Part shown: one piece after another, positions 8,594 to 16,121 of the stretch
Layout: each line of letters starts with the position of its first letter
Position numbering within the stretch: the stretch's first letter is position 1
NCBI GenBank assembly: GCA_020349945.1
Contig: CP070704.1
Span: 1,916,660 to 1,950,643, forward strand
Source of the DNA: Deltaproteobacteria bacterium
Lineage (GTDB): Bacteria; Desulfobacterota; DSM-4660; Desulfatiglandales; B25-G16
Reading direction: 5' to 3'
DNA length: 33,984 nucleotides
The notes under the pieces: generated by a model
Told to the model about the DNA's origin: nothing
Databases searched by the model: none
Seen by the model: only the letters and a program-made list of their open reading frames with translations
Program-made: the position numbers and the translations under genes

Positions 8594-9645
8594 TGTTGCT
8601 TACTATCTTCCGAATCATTCATAAGCCTGAAGACCTCTCGTATATCGATGTTTACTGGACAGTGGTTAACGCACCTTCCGCAACCAACACAGGCAACGCC
8701 ATTCTTATATTTGTCTACATAGTATTTCAACTTATGCATGAATCGCTGCCTGACCCTCTGCACCTTTTGAGCCCTCGGGTTATGCCCGGAGGCGTGCAGG
8801 GTAAAAAGTGGAAACATACAACTATCCCAGTTTCTAATCCTATCCCCTTGCCTCTTTGTAACCTCATCCTGTATATCAAAACACCAGCACGTAGGGCATA
8901 GAAAGGTGCACGCACCACAGTTTATACAGGCAAAGGCAACATCATCCCAGAAAGGGGCATCAAACAGGTCATTAACATTCTTTTTCCCTAGTTTATCTGT
9001 GGGTACATGACTGCCTATCTTCTTCTCAGCTCTTGTCTTGAGCTCATCCGCCTTCTTCTTTAACCCACTGTCCGCATCCTTATCCACTCCTCCTACCTGT
9101 AAGAGTTTCTCACCTTTTTCTGTAAGGGTCCTTGCGAGAAGGCATTCTCCGAGATCATAAAGCAAAACATCCAGGCCCTCTTTATTGAAAGGTCCACAAT
9201 TGACAGATGTACAAAAACAGGTGCTACACGGTTCATTACATCCAAGGCCAAGGAGTGTGACTGACTCCAGACGCTTGATCCACCATGGATCTCTAAATTC
9301 CGGGTTGTCAAAGTTTACATGTACCAATCTTAAGGCCTTGGCATCGCATGGCCTTATACCAAAAACCACTTTCGGTGGGTAGCCCTTTGGAGCCTCTTTT
9401 ACGATATGGGCATCTTTGCTTTTCTCATCAAGGGTGAACTCAAACATCCTCTCTGATTGAGGAAGGACGAATGATTTTGGTGAAAGGCGTGTATTGGTGA
9501 ACCTGAGGTCTACCTTTTCCCCATCCTTCAAGGGCTTAAGCCTATAAAAACCATCTTCCCTAACGGGCACAAATACCTCAAAGGTCTTTTTCAAGGCCTT
9601 TAAGACATTGGGTAATTGCCCTTTTTTAATTATCTTATCACCCAT
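8590..9645 (-). CDS. flxB: FlxB-like iron-sulfur subunit (hydrogenase beta/AsrA-like)
   Basis: This 351-residue cytoplasmic iron-sulfur protein resembles the beta subunits of sulfhydrogenase, AsrA of anaerobic sulfite reductase and FlxB of Flx-Hdr complexes. The C-terminal half holds two ferredoxin-type cluster motifs, CINCGACTFLCP (near 240) and CVGCGRCVNHCP (near 320). Additional cysteines occur in CNEPCSTCFCTSVNCGP (about 135-151) and CWCFD. By family it relays electrons between the flavoprotein FlxA and the HdrA/MvhD module. It starts 9 bp after the end of flxC and overlaps flxA by 4 bp. The B/C naming follows similarity to the described Flx subunits and is an assignment by eye. Confidence 0.82.
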   Translation of the reverse strand: MGDKIIKKGQLPNVLKALKKTFEVFVPVREDGFYRLKPLKDGEKVDLRFTNTRLSPKSFVLPQSERMFEFTLDEKSKDAHIVKEAPKGYPPKVVFGIRPCDAKALRLVHVNFDNPEFRDPWWIKRLESVTLLGLGCNEPCSTCFCTSVNCGPFNKEGLDVLLYDLGECLLARTLTEKGEKLLQVGGVDKDADSGLKKKADELKTRAEKKIGSHVPTDKLGKKNVNDLFDAPFWDDVAFACINCGACTFLCPTCWCFDIQDEVTKRQGDRIRNWDSCMFPLFTLHASGHNPRAQKVQRVRQRFMHKLKYYVDKYKNGVACVGCGRCVNHCPVNIDIREVFRLMNDSEDSKQQ

Positions 9646-9653
9646 CGGACGCC

Positions 9654-10601
9654 TTATCTGATAAATTCGTCATAATCGTCCGGTCTGTAGGTATCAAGAG
9701 GCGGCCTTTCTTCTGTGCTCAATCCGGCCTCACAGTCATAGAGGTCGAGGACATCCTTATTCAATTTTCTGGTAAAGAACCTGACCTTGATGTCCACTGG
9801 ACAGGCCTGCTCGCATGCTCCACAGTCCGTGCACCGACCTGCACAGTGGTACGCCCTCAGGATATGAAAGGTCATGGTATCAGTAGGGTCAATACTCTTT
9901 CCCACCCACTGGGGATCTGATTCATCCACAAAACAGGCAGGACAGTAACACAGAGGGCATGCATTGCGGCAGGCATAGCAGCGAGTGCAGCCCTTAATAA
10001 GATTTGAAAAGAACTCCCACCTTTCCTCTGACCCCATTGCCTCTAAAGCTTTTACGTCATCGTACGGGTCAGGGTCCTTCCTTTCTTCTACCAAATCCCC
10101 TGCTAAGGCGTCATAGATTACCGGGTTTCGGTGCATGCACCGTATGCAGTTATCCTGGAGATAATCTCCCTTTTTTAAGGTATGCTCAAAGCCATCTCCC
10201 CTTACGGTAAGATCCCCATCGGATTCAGTGATCTCCCTTACCTCTTTACCGTCCAAAAGGGAGATTATCTTTCCTCTGTCAACCATTCCCTCACAGGGGA
10301 CCCCTATTATGTAAAGCTGTTCCCTTTTTATCTGATTTTCTACTATATGTACGGCAATGTTCCTTGAGTCACAGCCCTTGGCTATTATCCCTATTTTCTC
10401 CTCTCTCTTAGGCAGATAACTGGCGAGATTAATAAAGCAGAAACTATCCCAGTACAATTGGTCTGTTCTTTCTGCATCCTTTATCAAGACAGGCTCTCTC
10501 ATCATCGGCAGAGTCCCCTTCCTAAAGCCAATAACCACATCCACCGTCTTTTCCTCTAGGATCTTTTTGGCTATCTCACTGATCTTATCACTGTGCCCCA
10601 T
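9654..10601 (-). CDS. flxC: FlxC-like iron-sulfur subunit
   Basis: This 315-residue protein has a region resembling FrhB/FdhB-type subunits in its first half (IGIIAKGCDSRNIAVHI, YIIGVPCEGM). It carries a Cys cluster DNCIRCMHRNP near 150 and two [4Fe-4S] motifs in the second half, CTRCYACRNACPLCYCPAC (about 203-221) and CTDCGACEQACPVD (about 255-268). It should be an electron relay within the Hdr/Flx complex. I place the start at the ATG 10599-10601, which lies just inside the flxD stop region. A TTG two codons upstream is the alternative. Which of FlxB and FlxC it truly corresponds to needs an alignment. Confidence 0.8.
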   Translation of the reverse strand: MGHSDKISEIAKKILEEKTVDVVIGFRKGTLPMMREPVLIKDAERTDQLYWDSFCFINLASYLPKREEKIGIIAKGCDSRNIAVHIVENQIKREQLYIIGVPCEGMVDRGKIISLLDGKEVREITESDGDLTVRGDGFEHTLKKGDYLQDNCIRCMHRNPVIYDALAGDLVEERKDPDPYDDVKALEAMGSEERWEFFSNLIKGCTRCYACRNACPLCYCPACFVDESDPQWVGKSIDPTDTMTFHILRAYHCAGRCTDCGACEQACPVDIKVRFFTRKLNKDVLDLYDCEAGLSTEERPPLDTYRPDDYDEFIR

Positions 10602-10603
10602 TA

Positions 10604-11035
10604 TCAAACCACCTGGGCCCTTCCCTTAGCAAGCCTCCTTATTGGGCCAACTTCTCTAACCTTTTCAACTACCTCTGTTGCTACCTCTGCGAACTTTCCA
10701 GCCTCTGATGATGATATCCACGAGAACTGCAATCTCCCCGGTTCAATCCCTATATGCTCTAAGAGGTTGTTTAAGAGCGCGAATTTCCGTCTTGCATAAT
10801 AATTACCCTCCAGGTAATGACACTCTCCTGGGTGTCACCCCGAAACCCAGACCCCATCAGAGCCACGCATAAAGGCCGATAGAATAAACTTTGGATTGAC
10901 CCGTGCGGAGCATGGCACCCTGATAGGCCTTATGTACGGGGGATACTGAATCCTGTTGATTCCCGCCAGATCAGCGGCAGCATAACTACACCAACTACAG
11001 AGAAAGGCTGTAATCTTTGGTTCCCAATCATTCAT
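10604..11035 (-). CDS. flxD: Selenocysteine-containing MvhD/FlxD-like subunit
   Basis: MvhD-family proteins carry a [2Fe-2S] cluster that connects an input module (hydrogenase or FlxABC) to HdrA. Conserved cysteines are present in FLCSWCSYAAADLAG (Cys13, Cys16) and PCSARVNP (Cys42). After GSDGVWVSG the frame meets TGA at 10835-10837, then continues HPGECHYLEGNYYARRK without any shift to a TGA at 10604-10606. The family sequence there is GCHxGDCHY, so TGA replaces the first Cys (residue 67) and is best read as selenocysteine. A 143-residue product results, the usual family length. The ATG at 11035 has GAGGGG 7 nt upstream. Sec-containing MvhD homologues are known, for example in methanogens (VhuD). 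Read without Sec, the gene would be truncated at residue 66. Confidence 0.9.
10802..10837 (-). promoter_or_regulatory. Sec UGA codon and putative bSECIS hairpin in flxD
   Basis: The UGA is at 10835-10837. Sixteen nucleotides downstream the mRNA can form AUUACC-UGGAG-GGUAAU (10802-10818), a perfect 6-bp stem with a five-base loop containing GG. Position and loop composition fit SelB-recognised bacterial SECIS elements. An alternative 6-bp pairing of UGACAC with GUGUCA at the codon itself is also possible. Confidence 0.7.
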
Positions 11036-11095
11036 GGTATTGCCCCTCAATAGTGTCTATTGTGCTTTTTGTGTTTATTGAGTTTGTTTTCCATC

Positions 11096-14000
11096 TTAGG
11101 CACTTACTTGACTAATCATGGCCATAATCTGGCCCTCATCAAACCCATTGAGGTGTATGGCACCCGATCTGCAGGAGGCAACACAGAGACCGCAACCCTT
11201 GCAAAGCACCGGGTTGATCTCCGCCTTTCCTGTCTCCTCATTGAATCCAGGGGCCTTATACGGACAGACCGCTACACAGACACCGCAGCTACTGCAGTAG
11301 AGTGGATTGACAAGCGCAACCATTCCACCACTACGAATGGCCTTCTGGGCGAGCAGTGTAACGGCCCGCGATGCGGCTGCCTGGGCCTGGGCAATTGACT
11401 CATCAATGGACTTTGGGGAATGGGCCAGGCCACAAAAAAACACACCATCTGTTGCAAAATCAACCGGCCTGAGTTTTACATGGGCCTCAACAAAGAACCC
11501 ATCCTCATTCACCGGTATCTTGAAGAGCTGGGAAAGGGGGTCTTCCTCTGGGCGTATTATTGCAGATGCAAGGGTCAAGAGGTCAGGCCTGATCTTTATC
11601 TCTCGCCTTAGTGTACAATCGGTAAACCTGACACTGAGCTGCCCATTGATCTTGTCCACCTTTAACCCCTTTTCATTATCGAACCTAATAAAGATTACTC
11701 CCCTCTCCCGTGCCTCCCGGTAAAGATCCTCCCTCATCCCATAGGTCCTTATATCCCGGTACAGGACAAAGACATCCATCTCCGGATTCATCTCCTTGAG
11801 GTGCAGGGCGCTGGCCACTGAGTGGGTACAGCACACCCGGGAGCAATACGGACGCTCTGATATCCGGGAGCCCACACACTGGATAAAGACACAGGCCCTG
11901 GCCTCCCGAAGCCGAGGGTCCTTCTCCGTAAAGAGCCGATCGAGCTCAAGGGATGTTACCACCCGTGGGTCTTTGCCGTAGAGATACTCATCCGGCTTCA
12001 GTTCCTCTGCCCCGGTTGCAATAATCGTCACCCCGTGGCTGAGCTTTTTCTCCTCTTGGCCGTCAATGGAGATGGTGGTGGTGAAGTTTCCCACAAACCC
12101 CTCTACCTCTTTGATCTCGGAGGTGAGAAAGGTCTCAATCCGCTCATCTGCACCGATTTCCCGAATGAGCCTCCGGGTGTGCCCCTGTATATCCTCTCCC
12201 TTCCAGGTCTTATAGAGGTTGAGGGCGTTTCCCCCGAGACCCTCTGCCTTGTCAATGAGGTAGGCTTTGTAGCCCTGTGCTGCCAGGTTCTGGGCAGCGG
12301 CCATGCCTGCGATGCCCCCACCGATCACCAGGGCCGCCTGGGTGATTGCAAGCTCGGTCTCTTGCAGGGGCTCAAGCAGGGCCACTTTCTCAGCTGCCAT
12401 CCTCACGAGATCCTTGGCCTTCTCGGTCGCCGCCTCAGGATTGTCAGCGTGGACCCAGGAGCACTGATTCCGGATGTTGGCCATCTCAAAGAGGTACTTG
12501 TTGATGCCCGCGTTTCTCACGGTCTGCTGAAACAGGGGCTCATGGGTCTGGGGACTGCAGGAGGCAACAACGACTCTATTGAGCTTGTGCTCTTCAATTG
12601 CCTTGGTAATGGTCTCTTGGGAGTCCTGGGAGCAGCTGAAGAGATTCTCATCCACATACTCCACAAAGGGGAGGCCCTTTGCGTAGCGGGCAACCCCTGC
12701 GACATCCACCACCCCTGCGATATTGGTGCCGCAGTTACACACAAAGACCCCAATGCGGGGTCGCTCACCCCTGATCTGCACGTCTGGTATCTCAGGGGGA
12801 AGCTCCCTTTTCTTTGACAGGCTGAAGCGGGCTGCTGAGAGCAGGGCGCCCGCTTTGGCAGCGGCGGCACTCCCATCGGTGACCGAGGAGGGGATATCTT
12901 TGGGCGAGTGGTAGGCCCCGGAGATGAAGATGCCGGGCCTTGAGGTCTGAACGGGAAAAAAGCCTTTGGTTTCCGGAAAATTATGGGGGTCAAGATCGAT
13001 ACCCATTCTTTTGGCAAGATCTCCCAATGCCTGTGGTACGGAAAAACCTGCAGACAGGACTACCATATCAAACTCTTCTTCAGCCCTTCTTCCTTCTTCA
13101 TCCATATACCGCATCAGAAGATTTCCAGAACCATTTCTCTCGATGATGCCTGTAATCTTTGATTTAATGAAACGCACCCCTTCCCTGTCTTTGGCCCGGT
13201 TATAATATCGTTCAAAATCTTTACCGGAGGTCCTCACATCAATATAGAATATGGCTGCGTCAAGGGATCCCTTCATATGGTCTTTGGCAACCATGGCCTG
13301 TTTAATGGCATGGGTGCAACAGACCGCCGAACAATAAGGTTTGGCCCCAGCATGAACATCCCGGGAGCCGACACACTGGAGCCACGCAATCTTCTGAGGC
13401 TTTTTCCGATCAGAGGGCCTAATCAGCTCTCCCCCGTAAGGACCGGAGGCGGCAAGGATGCGTTCAAATTCGAGACTGGTCACAATGTTGGGCGATCCCT
13501 TGTATCCATAGGTATCATGGAGAGCAGGATCAAATGTCTCAAAGCCAGGTGCGAGGATAAGTGAGCCGGCATTGAGGGTGAGCTCCTTTTCCCTTTCCCC
13601 AAAGTTGATTGCACCACTGGGACAGAACTTCTCACAGGCCTTGCACTTGCCCTTCTGGAAGTAAATACAATACCGGGCATCAATGGCATATTTCAGGGGA
13701 ACAGCCTGGGGATAGTGCACGTATATCGCCCTTCTCTTATTAAGTGCCTCGTTGTACTCATCGTCAACCTTTCTCGGGCACTTTTCTGCGCACAACCCGC
13801 AGGCAATACACTTAGTGATATCCACGTACCGGGGAGATTGGAGAACGGTGACCTCAAAGTCTCCCTCCTTTCCCTCTACAGTCTTTACCTCTGAAAGGGT
13901 AAGCAACTCAATGTTGATGTGCCGGCCGACCTCGACCAGTTTGGGTGAGATAATTCACATGGCACAGTCATTGGTGGGGAACGTCTTATCCAGCTGGGAC

Positions 14001-14134
14001 ATCACACCACCAATGGAAGGGGAGCTTTCCACAAGGTAGACATAGTAGCCAGAATCAGCAAGATCCAGAGCGGCCTGCATTCCGGTAATACCGCCCCCTA
14101 CCACTATCACTGATCCAATACTGCCATTCTTCAT
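11096..14134 (-). CDS. hdrA: Selenocysteine-containing tandem HdrA fusion
   Basis: HdrA is the FAD and iron-sulfur subunit at the heart of flavin-based electron bifurcation. The reading frame starts [18 protein letters not shown] (ATG 14134, GGAAGAG upstream) and meets TGA at 13955-13957. It continues in the same frame to 11096, giving 1012 residues. The TGA falls in [19 protein letters not shown], where the family has Cys, so it should be Sec60. Module 1 has an FAD fold, [12 protein letters not shown] (109-120), a second cluster CKACEKFCP, and CVGSR...CSAVCCTH (254-274). Module 2 starts about 459 with [14 protein letters not shown], has GGGIAG (605-610), then CVGSR...CSRVCCTH and a C-terminal ferredoxin ([23 protein letters not shown], about 947-989). 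Module 2 lacks the Sec/Cys insertion. It is the first gene of the operon. Confidence 0.92.
13922..13957 (-). promoter_or_regulatory. Sec UGA codon and putative bSECIS hairpin in hdrA
   Basis: The UGA is at 13955-13957. Fifteen nucleotides downstream the mRNA can pair CUGGUC-GAGGUC-GGCCGG (13922-13939), six base pairs including G-U, with an apical loop holding AGGU. This is close to the AGGUCU loop of the E. coli fdhF SECIS. The spacing matches that of the flxD element. Confidence 0.75.
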
Positions 14135-14226
14135 TTCTCTTCCATATGAAAAGTTGTAATTTCCGGCTATCTCCCTATCTATACCAGGCAGAAGCCCGCA
14201 CATAGCAGGACTTTTCGCGCGGCTAC

Positions 14227-14255
14227 TTTATAGTTTTAGCCCTCAGCTTTGTCAA
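14227..14255 (-). promoter_or_regulatory. Sigma-70 promoter of the hdrA-flxDCBA operon
   Basis: On the minus strand, TTGACA (14250-14255, perfect) is followed after exactly 17 bp by TATAAA (14227-14232, 5/6). Transcription would start near 14220, leaving a leader of about 85 nt before the hdrA ATG. It supports one five-gene transcript running to 7721. Confidence 0.7.
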
Positions 14256-14401
14256 TGAGATTTTCTGGGCCATCCTGCTTTCATATCTTCAAGAATGAGA
14301 GGAAAAAAATCCAAACCAGATTGGACACGTGTAAGGATAGATGGTATGAGGCACTACGATGAGTAGAGCTTGTCCTGGCCGGAAAAGAGGAAATCTCTTG
14401 G

Positions 14402-14650
14402 TTACATCTTTAAGATAGAATAGTACTGACCATGCCGGTCGATCTTGTTTCCGACCGCTGTTCCACAAAACCGGCAGCGGTATTCATATTTGTCCCCCTC
14501 GGGTAAAACCAGGAGGAGGGATTTGATAACTGGTACAGCCTTCCCACATGTGGAGCAGTACAGCTCCGTGGCCTCGAATTCCTGATAGCTTGATTGGTCC
14601 TGCCTCTTCTCCTTTAAAGGGGAATATCTGAATGGCCCTGGAATATCCAT
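14402..14650 (-). CDS. Small zinc-ribbon protein of unknown function
   Basis: The 82-residue product carries two CxxC pairs, CSTCGK (about residues 32-35) and CRFCGT (about 59-62), separated by 23 residues. The spacing and the hydrophobic KSLLLVLPEGDKYEYR between them look like a zinc ribbon or rubredoxin-like fold. No catalytic motif is seen and no signal peptide. An AAGGAAA ribosome site lies 6 nt before the ATG. It sits between the hdr promoter and the methylmalonyl-CoA epimerase gene, which diverges from it. A function in metal binding or nucleic-acid binding is possible but I cannot name one. Confidence 0.7.
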   Translation of the reverse strand: MDIPGPFRYSPLKEKRQDQSSYQEFEATELYCSTCGKAVPVIKSLLLVLPEGDKYEYRCRFCGTAVGNKIDRHGQYYSILKM

Positions 14651-14792
14651 AAACGATTTCCTTTTCTATTCTCCTATGGTAATAATACTCGATTTTATAA
14701 AGGTATGAAAAAAATGCAAGTGACAAATGGTAATTGCTAGTTCTGCTTCGGATGGGCAAGAACCAAGGAGCATCACTTGAAAGGAGGAAGAT

Positions 14793-15194
14793 ATGAAGGT
14801 AAAGCACATTGACCACATAGGGATTGCAGTAAGGAGCATCGAGGAAGCGGGGAAATTCTATACTGACGTCCTGGGATTAAAACTTCAGAAGGTAGAGACC
14901 GTTGCGGAACAAAAGGTAAAGACCGGCTTTTTTCCGATTACCGATAGCGAGCTGGAACTGCTTGAATCCACAGCACCGGATGGTCCTGTAGCAAAATTCG
15001 TTGAGGCAAGAGGCGAAGGGGTGCAGCATATTGCGTTCAGGGTAGAAAATATTGATGATGCCTTACGGGAATTGAAGCAAAGGGGGGTCCGGTTGATTGA
15101 TCAGGAACCCCGCAAAGGTGCTGGTGGGTCCAGGATCGCCTTTATCCACCCCAAAGAGACCCACGGCGTGCTAGTGGAGCTCTGTGAGAAGTAG
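14793..15194 (+). CDS. mce: Methylmalonyl-CoA epimerase
   Basis: Mce interconverts the (R) and (S) epimers of methylmalonyl-CoA, linking methylmalonyl-CoA mutase to propionyl-CoA carboxylation or decarboxylation. The 133-residue protein is a single VOC-fold unit of standard length. HIDHIGIAV supplies metal ligand His8, GVQHIAFRV supplies His79, and LVELCEK supplies Glu129. A strong AAAGGAGG ribosome site precedes the ATG by 7 nt. The gene stands alone, with no mutase or carboxylase in the window. It ends 24 bp inside the convergent amidohydrolase gene. It suggests propionate or succinate interconversion in this organism. Confidence 0.94.
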   Translation: MKVKHIDHIGIAVRSIEEAGKFYTDVLGLKLQKVETVAEQKVKTGFFPITDSELELLESTAPDGPVAKFVEARGEGVQHIAFRVENIDDALRELKQRGVRLIDQEPRKGAGGSRIAFIHPKETHGVLVELCEK

Positions 15195-16016
15195 AGCCGC
15201 ATTTTCCCCGCATATCCTTCTTATGTCATCCTTTGAGAGACCTGCCTGTTTCATCTCTTTGAAATAGCGACCTGGATTAAGGAGGGGAAAATCGCTTCCA
15301 AACACTACCTTGTCCGGGCCAAGGATTTTCATTGCCATAGAGTAAACATCTTTATCATAAAGATATGGTGATGCAGCGGTATCGAACCATGTGTTTTTTA
15401 ACAGCCCTTTGATGTCTCCTTTCATCAAATAGTAAAAGAAGAGCCCACCTCCCCAGTGGGCAAGGATAATCTTATTGTCCGGAAAATGTTGTAAAAAACC
15501 GTATATCTCCCTTAATGTCATCCTTGTCTTACCAGGGTAATGATGGCCAACGGATTCATTGGTGTGGAGGAGAATGGGCACATCACATTTTTGCGCTATC
15601 TCAGCTATAGGCTCAAAGGCCTGAAGGGCATCATGTGTTATATTTGATGTATAGAATGCCAGTTCCCCGATCCCTGAAAGGCCTGATTCAAGGCACCTTT
15701 CAGCCTCTCTTTCAGCACCTTGAGCCAAGGGGAAAAAGGTGCTAAACCCTATCAGCCTGTCTTTATATCTTTCAACTACATCAATGACATAGTCATTGTT
15801 TCTTCTGAAATAATCCTCGTTCTGCCATGGGAAGCCAAATACAACCGATTTGTCCACCCCTTCATCATCCATATTCCTGATAAGCTCCTCCGCCCCGCAA
15901 AGCTTCGATCCGGGAACACTATAAAGGAGCTTAAAGGCAGGTTCATGGTCAAAGAAATACTCCCTCTTGCCTCTGACCTCGGGTGGAAAGATGTGGGTAT
16001 GATAGTCTATGATCAT
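15171..16016 (-). CDS. Amidohydrolase-2 family metal-dependent hydrolase
   Basis: This 281-residue TIM-barrel protein belongs to the family that includes o-pyrocatechuate and ACMS decarboxylase-type enzymes. The metal-binding motif HTH appears in MIIDYHTHIFPPE (His6, His8). A central His lies in PILLHTNESVGHH, another in IILAHWGGG, and the catalytic Asp in VVFGSDFPLLNPG near the C-terminus. The substrate cannot be told from sequence. The 3' ends of this gene and mce overlap by 24 bp in opposite orientation. No Shine-Dalgarno is visible before the ATG, and the region directly upstream is a degenerate repeat. Confidence 0.88.
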   Translation of the reverse strand: MIIDYHTHIFPPEVRGKREYFFDHEPAFKLLYSVPGSKLCGAEELIRNMDDEGVDKSVVFGFPWQNEDYFRRNNDYVIDVVERYKDRLIGFSTFFPLAQGAEREAERCLESGLSGIGELAFYTSNITHDALQAFEPIAEIAQKCDVPILLHTNESVGHHYPGKTRMTLREIYGFLQHFPDNKIILAHWGGGLFFYYLMKGDIKGLLKNTWFDTAASPYLYDKDVYSMAMKILGPDKVVFGSDFPLLNPGRYFKEMKQAGLSKDDIRRICGENAALLLTELH

Positions 16017-16017
16017 C

Positions 16018-16066
16018 CCGCTGCTCGCTATTCGTTGCTCGTCACCTGTTCCCTCTGTTACTTATC
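16018..16066. repeat. Degenerate AACGAGC/GTAAC short repeat before the amidohydrolase gene
   Basis: Imperfect units of the type AACGAGCAACGAATAGCGAGC run on the minus strand into the amidohydrolase start codon. They resemble the run at 1079-1106 before scpB, including a shared GATAAGTAAC/GACAAGTAAC start. Confidence 0.4.
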
Positions 16067-16121
16067 AGAATAGAGATTTGAGCCAAAGAGTATCCAGAAA
16101 CGGGTGACGAGGAAAAAGTTA

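Noticed and set aside
12035..12817. 260-codon plus-strand open frame antisense to hdrA
   Set aside because: It lies entirely within hdrA, reads as a shadow of the conserved GC-rich coding frame, has no recognisable domain and no ribosome site.
13906..13957. Frameshift or pseudogene explanation for the split hdrA
   Set aside because: The two parts are in the same frame, the interruption is a single TGA at a conserved Cys column, and a hairpin follows. A second identical case occurs in flxD.
14383..14400. AAGAG-ATTTC-CTCTT hairpin as a terminator of the zinc-ribbon gene
   Set aside because: The stem is only five weak base pairs and the following T-run is too short to call.
14484..14816. 110-codon minus-strand frame overlapping the zinc-ribbon gene and mce start
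   Set aside because: It is in a different frame from the CxxC protein, which has a ribosome site and a recognisable metal motif; no family similarity is seen.
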